NCBI RefSeq assembly: GCF_030272615.1
Contig: NC_081410.1
Coordinates: 573,883,241-573,947,240, forward strand
Length of the DNA: 64,000 bases
Origin: Cryptomeria japonica
Taxonomy: Eukaryota > Streptophyta > Pinopsida > Cupressales > Cupressaceae
Direction: 5' to 3'
Below are positions 32,531-43,742 of this stretch, one piece after another. The notes beneath the pieces are model-generated. The model was given only the letters and a program-made list of their open reading frames with translations. It ran no database searches and was not told where the DNA came from. The position numbers and the translations under genes were made by a program. The number at the start of each line of letters is the position of its first letter. Position 1 is the stretch's first letter.

Positions 32531-34558
32531 TATGACTGACATAATTGATTTTCTTGACTGCAGGAGTATTTGCTGATGCTGGAGTCACGGGAGAGATTTC
32601 CATCGACTCTGAGGTTGTGACCTGAGTTGACAGCTGAGGAGCGAGCTGCTATCGAGGCGATGGGCTTGAGACATATATTATATGTGCCTGAGTTTCAGGC
32701 AAGCATGGGTTTACTGACTGCGTTTGCCGAGAGATGGCATTCTGAGACATGCATTTTTCATTTGCCGATGGGTGAGATGACAGTCACCCTAGAGGATGTC
32801 TACAGGATATTGCGGATACCGATTGATGGAGATTTGATTCCATATGATCGTGATGGAGATCGGGAGGCACTGAGACGGGTGTTTCAGGATCCCAGATTAG
32901 AGATGAGGGTAGGACACGTGGCATGGGACACCATGATAGACACAGGGTTAGCATTGCCGGGTGTGATCAGAGGAGCTATCAGTGGGTTCCTATGTCCAGA
33001 CAAAGTGACACGGGGATTGGCTATGGGCTGGGGAGGAGCACTGGAGACATTGGTGATGCAGCACACCAGATATGCCTGGGGACCTTGTGTGCTGGCCCAT
33101 TTATATTACGAGCTTCACCAGTTTGTCTATCACGGGTCTGTGGGATTGGGTTGTGGAGTGACACTATTGCAGGTTTCGGCCTATGAGCATCTGCCGATTA
33201 CCCAACCGATACACTTCAGGGGTAGAGTTCATGGATGCAGCTTTGTTCATCTATATGACATGATCACATCACAGCCGCAAATTGGCAGGTTGGAGCATTG
33301 GCGGTGAGTGATAGATGACATTGATGTGGTCATCTAGAGACCATATCTGGGATGCGAGGAGTGGGAGGATGATGCAATGGAGCTACCCTACACCTTCCGG
33401 AGCAGGTACCTAATTGGGTGGACGCCCTATGTATTAGAGAGACAGCTGGTGGAGAGGGTGTACAGGCAGTATGGCAGGATGTAGAGGATGCCACAAGGCT
33501 TAGGCATGTATGCCTGCACAGTTAGGGATTAGGCATAGTTTGGACCGCTACTATCATATGATCAAGTGCTTATATAGCTGGCAAAGATGGTGCTCCTACC
33601 CTGTGATATGTGGCTAGAGATCAAGGATGCTAGGATGGATGCAAAGTATACAGCATATTGGGCAGAGCATCCATTCCCTCGATTGACAGATCTAGGAGAG
33701 CTACTGGAGGGAGATGGAGGTGGAGACGATGATGATGATGGTGGAGGTGATGGGGGCAGAGGCCGATGGAGGTAGAGGGGAGTAGTTGGGGAGAGGAGAG
33801 TTGCACCTCAGAGAGAGGGTGGACAGGAGGGACAGGCTCAGGTGGTGAGGGGTCACGGTGGATTGCCCTTATAGGTACGAGCAGCACAGGGTCCGAGAGC
33901 ACAGGTACAGAGACAGGGACAGGTGCCAGTATAGGCACAGGAGTAGGGACGGAGATAGGTATAGGGACTGAGGCATGTACAGAGATAGATACCCATACAG
34001 GCACCAGTACAGGTACAGGTACAGGGGTAGGTACCCGTAGAGGGAGAGCCACAGGCAGAGGTAGAGGGGGGGGATCCAGAGGAGGATGAGCTGATTGAGC
34101 TTAGGGAGATCTGCCAGGGCTAGACAGATGAGATACAGGATCTGGAGAGGGAGAGAGACCGGCTCAGGATGAGGCTCAGGGATACTGAGCGGGAGAGAGA
34201 TCAGACGATTCAGTGCTACACAGAGGGTGAGACAGTGCTGAGGGCAGGGAGACAGGCGACAGAGGACACAGGGGCAGGCTATGCATATGTCATGTGGGCA
34301 AGAGAGGAGATTGCCTACCAGTGGGACCTCTACTATGGTGCAGTGCTAGCAGATCAGCGAGTGAGGAGCTTCCATAGACCATCGCGGACAACGACAGCTA
34401 CGGGAGGGAGCTGGAGGAGACAGGCATCGAGTGGTGGGGTTATGGGTCCTCCACCACCACCAGATAGAGGGGACAGGAGGGATGATCCTGGGGCAAGCCC
34501 TTTGGGGGCTCAGATTTCATCAAGGCCAGGCAGCTCCGAGGGAGGGAGTTCATCATAG

Positions 34559-36219
34559 CCTTAGAGGGCTCCCTATGTATCAGTATTGTACCATTTTTGT
34601 ATGATGATGTAGACACCTGCGGGTGATTTTGTAGCCATATGATTTTTTGACATCATTGTATCATGACACTTTATATATATATATGAGAGGATTCATTTTA
34701 GTGGCAGCTATATGCATGTGTACCTATGTGATGAGATGTTTTATGATTTTTGTTTATGATATGGACACAAATATGTATATGATGCAATGCAATATTTTTG
34801 TTCTTTTATGTTGTATATGTGATGCATGATGCAAATGTGAATGTATGTAATGCAGATGAATATGATAATGCAAATGTAAATTGTGCTAACAGGTGTTGTG
34901 TGCAGGATGTGATGCAGTTGTGATATCTATATGTATGTATGAAATGCTTATATGTGGTAATGCAGGTGCAACTACATGAAATGCAAATATTTTTGGTGTG
35001 TCATTATACTCAGTCATGTGATAGCAGGCTACACGGACTCGAGAAGGACAATTGAAGTCAATCAAGAAAGGGGGATGGAAAATAGAAGATATGAAAGTGA
35101 AAGAGCTTCTTGTGCGTTATCATCATTGAGCTTATTATGGCAAGTAGGTTATGACAATCGAGGCATATGTTCAACCCAGAAAGTCATTGTACCTGTTTGC
35201 ATGGAGATAAGACAGTCATAAACAAGGAATGCCCCAGTTCGTACTAGACTCACAGTGTCCTCATATCCTTGGACAAGTCATAGCATTACTAAAAGACAAT
35301 CCACAGACAGCAAATGCAAATAGGTGACGATACCCCATCCTCGCCTTTCTAGTCAAAGACATCCTGGAGATAGAATTTCTAGTCAGTGACATCCTGGAAA
35401 AGCTAAAAGACATGTCACCAAAAGATAAAATCAAAAGAAAACCAAGACTCGACACCAACATCCATTGTATTCCTCAAGTTGAGTGTCTCTTGTCACTTGT
35501 ATAAGTCTTATTTGATTGTGGTCACAATGTTTACTTTCACAGAAAGGATAGATAGCACTGAACCATAATGTTGTCTGAGTCTGTTGAAAGATTTGATTTG
35601 TTGAAGCCCATTGTTGCTGCTGTCTCATCTGAAACTGACTGAATCCATGAAGCTAATACTTTATTGCGGAGAAGATGAAACTTTATTGTGGATCTGTGAT
35701 GCAAATGTTTCTTTATTGCGGATTGTGCGCGAATAGACTGAAGGAAGCTAGAAGAAATTGTACTCCTCGAAACCTGTGATATTCTCAGTTCCACACCCAT
35801 CACTCGACGTAGGATTTTCCTTAGCCACAGATAGGATCTGATTTATTATGGATGGAAAGGGATGAAAAGGGAGGTTTATTATGAATGGCTAACCAATCTT
35901 GGGTAGATCAATAACAAGCAATGATGGGAATGGGTAAGTTTATTATGGATGAATTGGTCTTGAGTGTGTGCAATAGTGAAAGGATGAAAGTGAATCCTGA
36001 AGGAGGGAGGAGCAATGTCTCTACACATGGCACTGGTGACCCAGTTTTCATCATGGTACTTGCCCAGGGCACCACAAAAGTGGTTTTCACTGTTGGACGA
36101 AATTATTTCTCTTTACTTTTTTGATTTTGTCAATTTTTTTGTGTCACAAGGCGCCTGTTTGCCAGGTTTTCACCAAGTAACGATTTTTTTGTTTTTTTGA
36201 ATTAGGATATTCCAATGAG
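34559..36219. other. 3' region of Tat2 between antisense gene and integrase
   Basis: No coding region is supported. It contains a short TA run (34671-34683), a near-duplicate 'ctagtcaaagacatcctgg' phrase (35349-35400), repeated 'tttattrtggatg' phrases (35660-35955) and 'ggttttcac' copies (36040-36175), all shared with Tat1. The conservation is of DNA, not of any one protein frame. Short ORFs such as 34976-35221 are not called. Confidence 0.55.
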
Positions 36220-37611
36220 CTATGCGTAGAACCTGCAAAGGTGCATGCTGTTGATAGGATCCTCCAAAGGTTCACCTTTTGTAGTTGAGAGCTGATATGC
36301 CCCAGATCCATATGTTGCTGTAACGATGTAAGGACCAAGCCAATTTGGTTCAAACTTGCCCTTCTTCTCTCTGTCTTGCTGATTCTTGGGGTTTTCTCTG
36401 AGAACCAAGTCACCTACCTCAAATGTGCGAGGCTTGACTTTGTGATTGTAGTTGCGACTCATTTGTTGTTGATAAGCCTTGAGATGATTAAAAGCAGTTT
36501 GTCTCCGTTCATCCAGTAGTTCTAGTTCTTGTAAGCGAGAGACCCTATAGTCTTCATCAGTGATGATGTTTTGCAAAGAAACCTGTAAAGAGGGTAACTC
36601 AACCTCAATAGGCAAGATGGCTTCAGCGCCATAGACAAGTGAAAATGGTGTAGCTCCTGTGGGTGTGCGGACACTTGTGCGGTAGGCCCAAAGTGCAGGA
36701 TTGAGTTGGATATGCCAATTACGGCCAGCGTCGTCGACTGTCTTCTTGAGGATTTTAAGGATTCTTTTATTAGACGCCTCAGCTTGGCCATTACCTTGGG
36801 GGTAATATGGTGTGGAGAAACGGTGTGAAATATGGAAGCGGTCACAGAGTTCACGAGCATCCTGATTTTTGAAAGGACACCCGTTATCAGTAATAATGGA
36901 ATCAGGAATACCATATCGACATATGATATAGTTAAGGATGAATGTAGCAATCTGTTTTCTAGTGACTTATGTGAGAGGCATGGCTTCAATCCACTTTGTG
37001 AAATACTCTGTGGCTGTGATAATGAATTTATGACCATTAGAAGAAGGAGGGTGAATCTTGCCTATGAGATCGAGTCCCCACTGACAAAAGGGCCAAGGAG
37101 ATGCAAGTGGTTGTAGTTCTTGTGCTGGCGCATGTATGAGGTCTCCATGAATTTGACATTGCTTACATTTCTTGACAAACTGATATGAGTCTTTTTCCAT
37201 ATTGGGCCAGTAATATCCAGTCCTGATGAGTTTCTTGGCCAAGGTAGGACCACTAGCATGCGGACCACATATCCCTTCATGCACTTCATGTAACGCAATC
37301 TGAGCTTCATCTCTTTCTAGACATCTAAGAAGAGTGCCATCAAAACCTCACTAGTATAGGATATCAGCTAGAATGACATATCGAGAGGATTGGCGAATGA
37401 AAGTGTGACGTTGATTATTGGATAGATCAGGAGGTAGGGTATTGTCACGAAGGTATGTGAAGATGGAACCATATAACTGGGATTCGGGACCAACAACGCA
37501 TATCATTTCAGTAGGAGTGATCTCATATGAAGGAACCAATAGGTTGTCCACCAAGAACTCATAGCAGGTCTCATTTTTAGGTAGATCAATCAGTGAAGCA
37601 ATTGTAGCCAT
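36220..37611 (-). pseudogene. Tat2 integrase (one stop in the core)
   Basis: This is gypsy integrase in good condition. The N-terminal zinc-binding motif is visible as VHEGICGPHASG plus CKQCQIHGD. The core has the first Asp in GLDLIGKIHPP, the second Asp in IITDNGCPF, and Glu in PQGNGQAEASNK, so the D-D-E triad is intact. The C-terminal domain reads 'HKVKPRTFEVGDLVLRENPK' to 'SMHLCRFYA', with the final stop at 36220. A TAA at about 36966-36968 (expected Gln, CAA) lies between the first two Asp residues, and other stops are near 37350. No chromodomain is seen. Confidence 0.9.
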
Positions 37612-37644
37612 GGCATCTGCAGCATGATTCTACTCTCTTGGTAT

Positions 37645-39420
37645 CTACTCAAAATCTATCTTTGTGAAATGTTGTTTCAAATCATCCACCATTTGCTTGT
37701 AAGGCATTAATTTTTCATCTTTTATTTAGTAATCATCAATTGCTTGACGGATGACAAGTTGGGAATCCCCAAAAACATGAAGTTCCTAGATCTTCCACTG
37801 AACTACGATTCGTAATCCAATTGTTAATGCCTCATATTCTGCTATATTGTTAGTGCAAGGAAATGATAAGCGGTATGATTTTGGTATAGAATCACCTTGA
37901 GGAGTTATAAAGAGAATACCAGCTCCTGCCCCATGCTGTGTGTATGAGCCGTCAAAGTACAGTTGCCATGGCCTTGCCTGTGATATTGGTAAAATGGATT
38001 CGTCTGGAAATTCTGAATTTAGAGGAACATCATCAATCATAGGGGCATCTGCTAATTGATCCGTGATGGCTTGTCCTTTTATTGCTTTTCTGTCCACATA
38101 CTCAATGTCGAATTCACTAAGGATCATTACCCATTTAGCCAATCGCCCAGTAAGTGTTGCTTTATTAAAGAGATATTTCAACGGATCAATTCTTGCAATC
38201 AACTTAGTCTTATGAGTGAGCATGTAATGTCATAATTTCTGTGAAGCAAAGACCACGGCGAGACATGCACACTCAATTGGTGTGTAGTTTAGCTCATATC
38301 CCACCAATGTGCAACTGATATAGTATATGGCCTTTTCCTTTCCTCCAATAATTTGTTGTGCTAAGAGTGCCCCCAGTGCTGTTGGAGTAGCTGATATGTA
38401 TAGTAGGAAAGGCTGATCTGGAACTGGTGGCATCAAAATTGGCGGATTCAAAAGATAATATTTGAGCGTCTGAAAAGCTTGTTGACAGTTTTCATCCCAT
38501 TTGAACTTGATATTTTTATGTAGCAGGTGTTGAAAAGGATTACACTTATCTGCAAGTTGTGCTATGAATCTTCATATAGACTGGAGTCTCCCTTGCAAGG
38601 ATCGAAGTTGACTGATATTTCTGGGTGGTGGCATGTCCAAGATAGCCTTGACTTTTGTTGGATCGGCTTAGATTCCTCTTTTGGACACAATGAATCCTAG
38701 GAGCTTCCCAGAGGTTACTCCAAAGACACATTTCTTGGGGTTAATCTTACTTTGTATTTTTCCAACCGATCAAAGATGACTGAAAGTATGTCCAAATGTG
38801 TATCTCTGTCTACTGATTTACCCAAGAGATCATCAACATAATCTTCCACAGTTATGTTTATGAGATCATGAAAGATAGTGGTCATTTCTCTTTGATATGT
38901 AGCACCTGCATTTTTTAGCCCAAAGGGCATGACATTCCAACAGAAAGTTCCCCACGGACAAGTGAATGATGTTTTGTGTTGATCCTCAAGTGCAATCCTG
39001 ATTTGATTATAGCCAGAAAATCCATCCATTAATGATAACATTTCGTGACCTGTTGTGAGATCAACGATCAAGTCAATATTTGGTAATGGGAAGTCATCTT
39101 TTGGACACGCTTTGTTGATATCTCTGAAATCTGTACATATTCTGATGCTGCGATCTGGTTTACTGACAGGTACTAAATTGGAGATCCATTCAGGATAATC
39201 AATTGGGCGTATGAATCCGACATCCAATAATTTCTCCAGTTCTGCTTTGACTAGTAACGCCACTTGTGGATGCATTTTTCTTAATTTCTGTTTCACTGGC
39301 TTTGCCCTCGGTTTGACTGTCAAATGATACAGTACCAAATCCAGATCTAGTCCAGGCATATTAGCGTATGACCATGCAAAGTTGATTTGTCGTTCCTTGA
39401 AGAAACTTATGAACTGTGAC
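37645..39420 (-). pseudogene. Tat2 reverse transcriptase and two RNase H domains
   Basis: RT motifs are intact from 39400 to about 38745: 'SIRICTDFRDINKACPKDDF', 'LSLMDGFSGYNQIRI' with the first catalytic Asp, 'MPFGLKNAGATYQREM' and VEDYVDDLLGKS. One base is missing near 38742 relative to Tat1, which shifts the frame. The first RNase H (about 38451-38230, 'LLYISATPTALGALLAQ') is degenerate and has TGA at 38230. The second RNase H (38223-37730) has 'WQLYFDGSYTQHGAGAGILF', 'NNIAEYEALTIGLR' and 'HVFGDSQLVIRQAI', giving Asp, Glu and Asp. A TAG at 37645-37647 is shared with Tat1. Confidence 0.9.
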
Positions 39421-40660
39421 CTTTCAGACTCTGTCAATGATTTAGCTAGGAATATGTTGTGTGGAACCTCTTCCGTACCAATGTTTGTTTTGATAGTCTC
39501 CTCTACCAACATGGATGACTTTTCCTCATACGAGGCTGGGAGAATGTTGAGCCTTCCATCTTTGGGTGCCTCAGAGAGGTTTTCACCCTCAGATATGTCC
39601 TTTCTTTTTACTTTTTTGGGATTAGATAGCGCCACAGTGTGGTTTTCGCCATAAGACCCTTGATTTGTTCTTATTTTCACATTTTTGCAACTGGAAGGTC
39701 CGACACCCTCACCAAAATATGCCATGTTGTTGAGTTCTATAGTGTATCCTGCTTTATGGTCCCCAGGGGGAAGATCATCTCGTATGCCAAGATAGTCAAT
39801 AACAGCTTCGTCATTTTGGAATGTGTCAAACTTTGCTGGTCCTTCATAATCCCAGTCAATTAGTTGGTGGTCAACAAGGGGAAGGCCTTTAATGTTTTCA
39901 GAGTTTGCAAGGTTAAGAGTGAAGATGTGGTTATATTTGGGTATATCAAGGCAATCATCAAGGTCATTGATGGCACTCTCCTCATCAGTTTCGATCGTGA
40001 GCGAATCCAAATTGTCATCACTAGTAGCGCATTTTGGGACAGGTGTTCTCATCCTATGTGATTTTGACCTAGAACCTTGAGACAAAGACTGTGCGGAATC
40101 CTCATGGGTTGTTTCTTGACCAATTCTGAACTTTTTATAAAATTCCTCTTCTTCTGTGGGTTCATCTGGCTCTCTGAATGTCTCAGTGAGCTCATAGTCA
40201 CTGGAGGATTTGTCTGAACCCCATTCTCATTCATTGGAATCTATGGAATAGCAATCGTCTTGTTGAACTTTGGCAACTTTGATTTATGATGCCTTTTCTG
40301 TCCTTTTAGTGTGGATCTTGGAAGTCAGAAAACCAAGTCCCTTCGAGCGTTCCCTTTTTACAGTCAATTCAGGTTGTAAGGGCTCCATAGCGCCTTCTTT
40401 TCATAACCCAAGAGGGATTTTTCCATCATACCCGAATTTTTGTAGAATCTTGAAGCCTTTGCCATATTTCTCACAGGGTATATTGATTTGATCTTGTGTG
40501 TCATCTTCAATGTCTTTGTATAGCATTTTGTATAAACCTTCCTCTTCCAGTTCGCCCCATCTTTGAAAGGTAGTAGGATCCCATTTGAATACCATGATGG
40601 ATATTTGCTTGTTAGGATGTGGCCTTCCATATTCTTTTGGAGAGCTCATGACTTGTCATA
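39421..40660 (-). pseudogene. Tat2 protease-RT linker with G-patch-like segment
   Basis: It is in the same frame as gag, protease and RT. The G-patch-like part is at about 40500-40360 ('YGKGFKILQKFGYDGKIPLG', then a stop where Tat1 has Arg, then KEG). An acidic stretch follows ('GSDKSSSDYELTETFREPDE', 'EEEEFYKKFRIG'), then a long linker open from 40085 into RT. Stops lie near 40400, 40300 and 40235. The Gly pattern is like G-patch modules that sit between protease and RT in some retroelements. Confidence 0.7.
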
Positions 40661-40703
40661 AATACATGGTCTGATTTAAAGTGTATTCTCCCATGCCTTT
40701 GTC

Positions 40704-41312
40704 CTAAAATTTGCCTTTAAGTTCACCTTGTTTTGATGTCGAAGGTTTCAATGACTCAGGGTCAATGTATGCCGAAGAAGGAACAGCTTCATGATTACTG
40801 GGAATGATGGTCTCAGTATGTGATCTCAAGTTATTGCAATATATGAACAGATTAGGATCACCGTTAACTGTTACCTCAACTCCATTGTGAGGAAACTTAA
40901 TGCATTGGTGATATGTCGATGGGACTGCCCTCATTTCATGAATCCAAGGACGTCCTAGCAATACATTATAAGTGAGATCCAGATCTAGGACTTGACACAC
41001 CACATCCTTTGTGACTGGCCCAATTCTTAGAGGTAAGGTGACTGTGCCCTTGGATGAGTGCTCTTCATCATCATATGCCTTGATGGTGATTTGATTTTTT
41101 GAATTCACAGCTTTATCAGAATATCCCAACTGTTTAATGGTGCTCAATGTACAAATGTTTAGACCAGCTCCTCCATCTATCAGGACTCGCTTTATTTGAT
41201 GCTTGTGTATGAAGGCTTCAATATGTAATGGTGCATTATGTGGCTGACTTACGGAGGCGTCATCGGCTTCTATGAATATAAGGGAATGTGGAATGGAAAG
41301 GTATCCTACCAT
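40704..41312 (-). pseudogene. Tat2 retropepsin
   Basis: This is the aspartic protease region of gag-pol. The active-site strand reads VLIDGGAGLNICTLS. The Asp is present, with the DGG variant that Tat-type elements commonly show. The region continues 'TIKAYDDEEHSSKGTVTLPL', 'VVCQVLDLDLTYNVLLGRPW', 'HEMRAVPSTYHQCIKFPHNG'. The frame is open through the domain. Stops bound it at about 41313 and 40703 (a TAG where Tat1 has Gln). It keeps the flap region deleted in Tat1. Confidence 0.85.
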
Positions 41313-41546
41313 GACTTGAAACTAGCCCACGTTTAGATCAGTAGGAATAGTAGTGTCTCTCAAGATTTTGTCAAGAATAGCTTTATGAGCAGGGGATATG
41401 CGTAAGAGCTCAAGGATGGAGATGAGCGCGGGTGTCTTCCCTAACTATTCTACAAGGTCATACTCAGGTTTGGTTGATGAAGAAGTGGTATTTTTAGTGG
41501 AGGCACCTGGCAAAGTAATTTTGCCTCGACGAGTTGTAACATGACA

Positions 41547-43742
41547 TTAAGAGGTAGATTCAGAAGAAGATCCAACACCTCTTAGGACAATCTTGGGTCT
41601 CTGAGGAAGATTCTCAGGGTTTTTGTTCTTGATGGTAAAAGTAGAGATATGATTGTCCATCAAGATATGATTGATAGTTGAATCATAGTTGTAAGGTGCT
41701 CTAGTATAGTTGGCTTGATCATCTGTGACTTTGGCTTTTCCCTTGTCATGCTTTGGGAATGGTTCCTTAAACATCTCATGTTCTTGATTGGATGAGTGTC
41801 CCTCAATCTCAATGTCACCTCTATCAATGAGATCTTGCACAATGTTCTTCAATCGGTGACAATTTCCTGTCTTATGACCCTTGCTCTTATGAAATTCACA
41901 ATACTCATCATCATTCCACCAATTTGGTTTGACCTTTGGTTCATATGGAGGAAAATCTGGAATTGTGATTACCTTATTTGCCACAAGCTTTTTGAAGACT
42001 GATTCAAGTGGTTCTCCCAATGGAGTGTACTTCCTTCGTGATCTAGCAGTTGTTTGAGTATTCACTTGATTGTTTGTAGAACTCGATCCCAAAAAGATGA
42101 ATTTGGGTCGCATCGTATTGGCATCAACAACACCATCATTGACTGTGTTCTTGTTTTTATTCCAAAATCTTGTCTTGTCTTTTCCTTTAAAGTCATCTTT
42201 GTTCTCCTTGAATATCTTAATGACTCCTTGTTCAATTAGAACCTTTTCTATTGCTAAGCCTTTTTCAATGACATCCTTGAAGGTGGACAAACAAGCTTTC
42301 CTTATATCATAACCAATGTCTTTGTTAATGTTCTGGGTGAACATTTCTACCATTTGTTTTTGTGGAATTTCACAAGAGCATCTGCTGGCTAGATTTCTCC
42401 ATCTTTGTAAAAATGATGCAAAAGATTCTCCCTCTTTTTGCTTAGTGTTGCACAAAGTAGTGACTGATATGTCTGTCTCTATACTATAGGAGAAATGTTG
42501 AATAAATGCCTCTGCTAAGTCACCCCATGACTTAATACCAGGTGGGAGTTGGGAGAACCATTCCATAGCTTGATCACCTAAGCTTTGTGGGAATAATCTC
42601 ATCAAATATGTCTCTTCTGCTGCTACTTCAATGCAAGTTGTGAAAATTTGTCTTGCGTGTGCCTTAGGATCCCCTTTTCCTCTATACTTATCAAATTTAG
42701 GTGTCACAAAGTGTGTAGGAAAAGGAGGCATTGTAATACTCTTGTCGAATGGATAAGGACATATGTCTCTCATTGTGTATGTTGGCTTTGGTGTATTTAT
42801 GTCCTCCATTTTCTTTTGTAAGTCCCTGATTTGTTGCTCTGAATTGCTCTTAGGTGGAGATCGACTTCTTGAAGCATACCCCATGTTTGAGGCACCAATT
42901 GGAGGAGGAGCATATTGCATATATGGGTGATATTGATCATACACATGTTCATATGGAGGAGGTCTATATTGATGCGGCATGTATGGAGCACTTGGTATAG
43001 ATTCATGTTGAGGAACCCCATATCTATTTTGCGCATGTATACCATATTCTACAGGCATGTCATGTTCTATTGTGTTGCCCCCAAATTTGACACGGGGTTT
43101 CCTTGTGTCCAAATTTTGAGCATGCCCTTGAATATCCAATTGTTTTGGTTGATCCATAGCTTAAGTATGTGATTGAGCATATCTGTCTGCATAAGACCTC
43201 CATAATGGTCTGCGAAGGTAAGTATCATATGTTTGACCATGTGTGTGTGCGACTTCTGGTTTTTGAAGCAAAGCTGATGGTGATTCAGGTACCATATGTG
43301 GTCCTCTATTTCCTCCACTATTAGGTCTCCTTTGATCCATGTTGGAGTGTGTTTGTTGCAAAGGTCAGTTTTCCATTATTTGAGACATGTCAAAATCATG
43401 AGGTATCTTGGCTCCACTTTGTGCCATCATGTGTAAGAAGTATTGTCTATCCCTCCTCATTATCTCCTCAACCAATCGATTGAAATGGGGATTCATAATG
43501 GATTCTTCCACATCTGCTGAATGTATTGAAAAGTTGTCCACATTGTCATTGTGTGTAGCATTGTTGTTTATAGTGTCCGTGTTCTCAACATTTGGAATGT
43601 TTCTATAGACATCCATGTCAGGCAATGTAGTGTGCTCAGGATTGAAAAATAAATCATTGTCATACTCATAAGAACTCATGTTTGCGGACTCTTGAGCCTC
43701 TTTAGTTTCTCTCCTAGATTTTTGAAGATGGGTTTCAACCAT
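41547..43742 (-). pseudogene. Tat2 gag (two stops)
   Basis: It starts at 43742 with 'MVETHLQKSRRETKEAQESA'. The N-terminal part is rich in Asn, His and Asp. Stops lie near 43364 (CGA to TGA by comparison with Tat1) and 43160. The long open part (43157-41547) holds 'EQQIRDLQKKMEDINTPKPT', the gag core 'LGDQAMEWFSQLPPGIKSWG' to 'FLQRWRNLASRCSCEIPQK', and a zinc-binding motif YCEFHKSKGHKTGNCHRLKN of the type seen in plant gypsy gag. After 41547 a TAA interrupts the link to protease, but the frame is kept. Confidence 0.9.

Larger units (their letters stand above)
31672..34558 (+). pseudogene. Antisense plant mobile domain gene of Tat2 (two exons, stops)
   Basis: Exon 1 is 31672-31737 (22 codons, MAFIHRFDCVHRF..). 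The donor is CTG/GTAAGTACC, the intron is 31738-32563, and the acceptor is TTCTTGACTGCAG. Exon 2 starts GAG at 32564 in phase 0 and keeps one frame to the stop at 34556. Residues of the plant mobile domain: 'ILYVPEFQASMGLLTAFAER', 'IFHLPMGEMTVTLEDVYRIL', 'PIDGDLIPYDRDGDREALRR', then 'AKMVLLPCDMWLEIKDARMD'. After it come a Gly/Asp tract, a Gln-rich tract (about 33800-34050), a coiled coil (LRMRLRDTERERDQTIQCY) and a Ser/Gly/Pro tail. In-frame stops: TGA at 32618 and 33305 and 14 TAG, no TAA. It was probably captured from a host PMD gene. Function in the element is unknown. Confidence 0.78.

Noticed and set aside
33630-34052. Minus ORF with Val/Pro repeats and plus ORF 33766-34089 with Thr/Gly repeats
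   Set aside because: Both are other frames of the CAG-rich tract in exon 2 of the antisense gene. The third frame joins the PMD and coiled coil on both sides.
34976-35221. Possible third exon of the antisense gene after the tgatagcag at 35020-35028
   Set aside because: Exon 2 already ends in a stop at 34556 after a typical Ser/Gly tail. The downstream frame differs between Tat1 and Tat2 and I see no matching donor.
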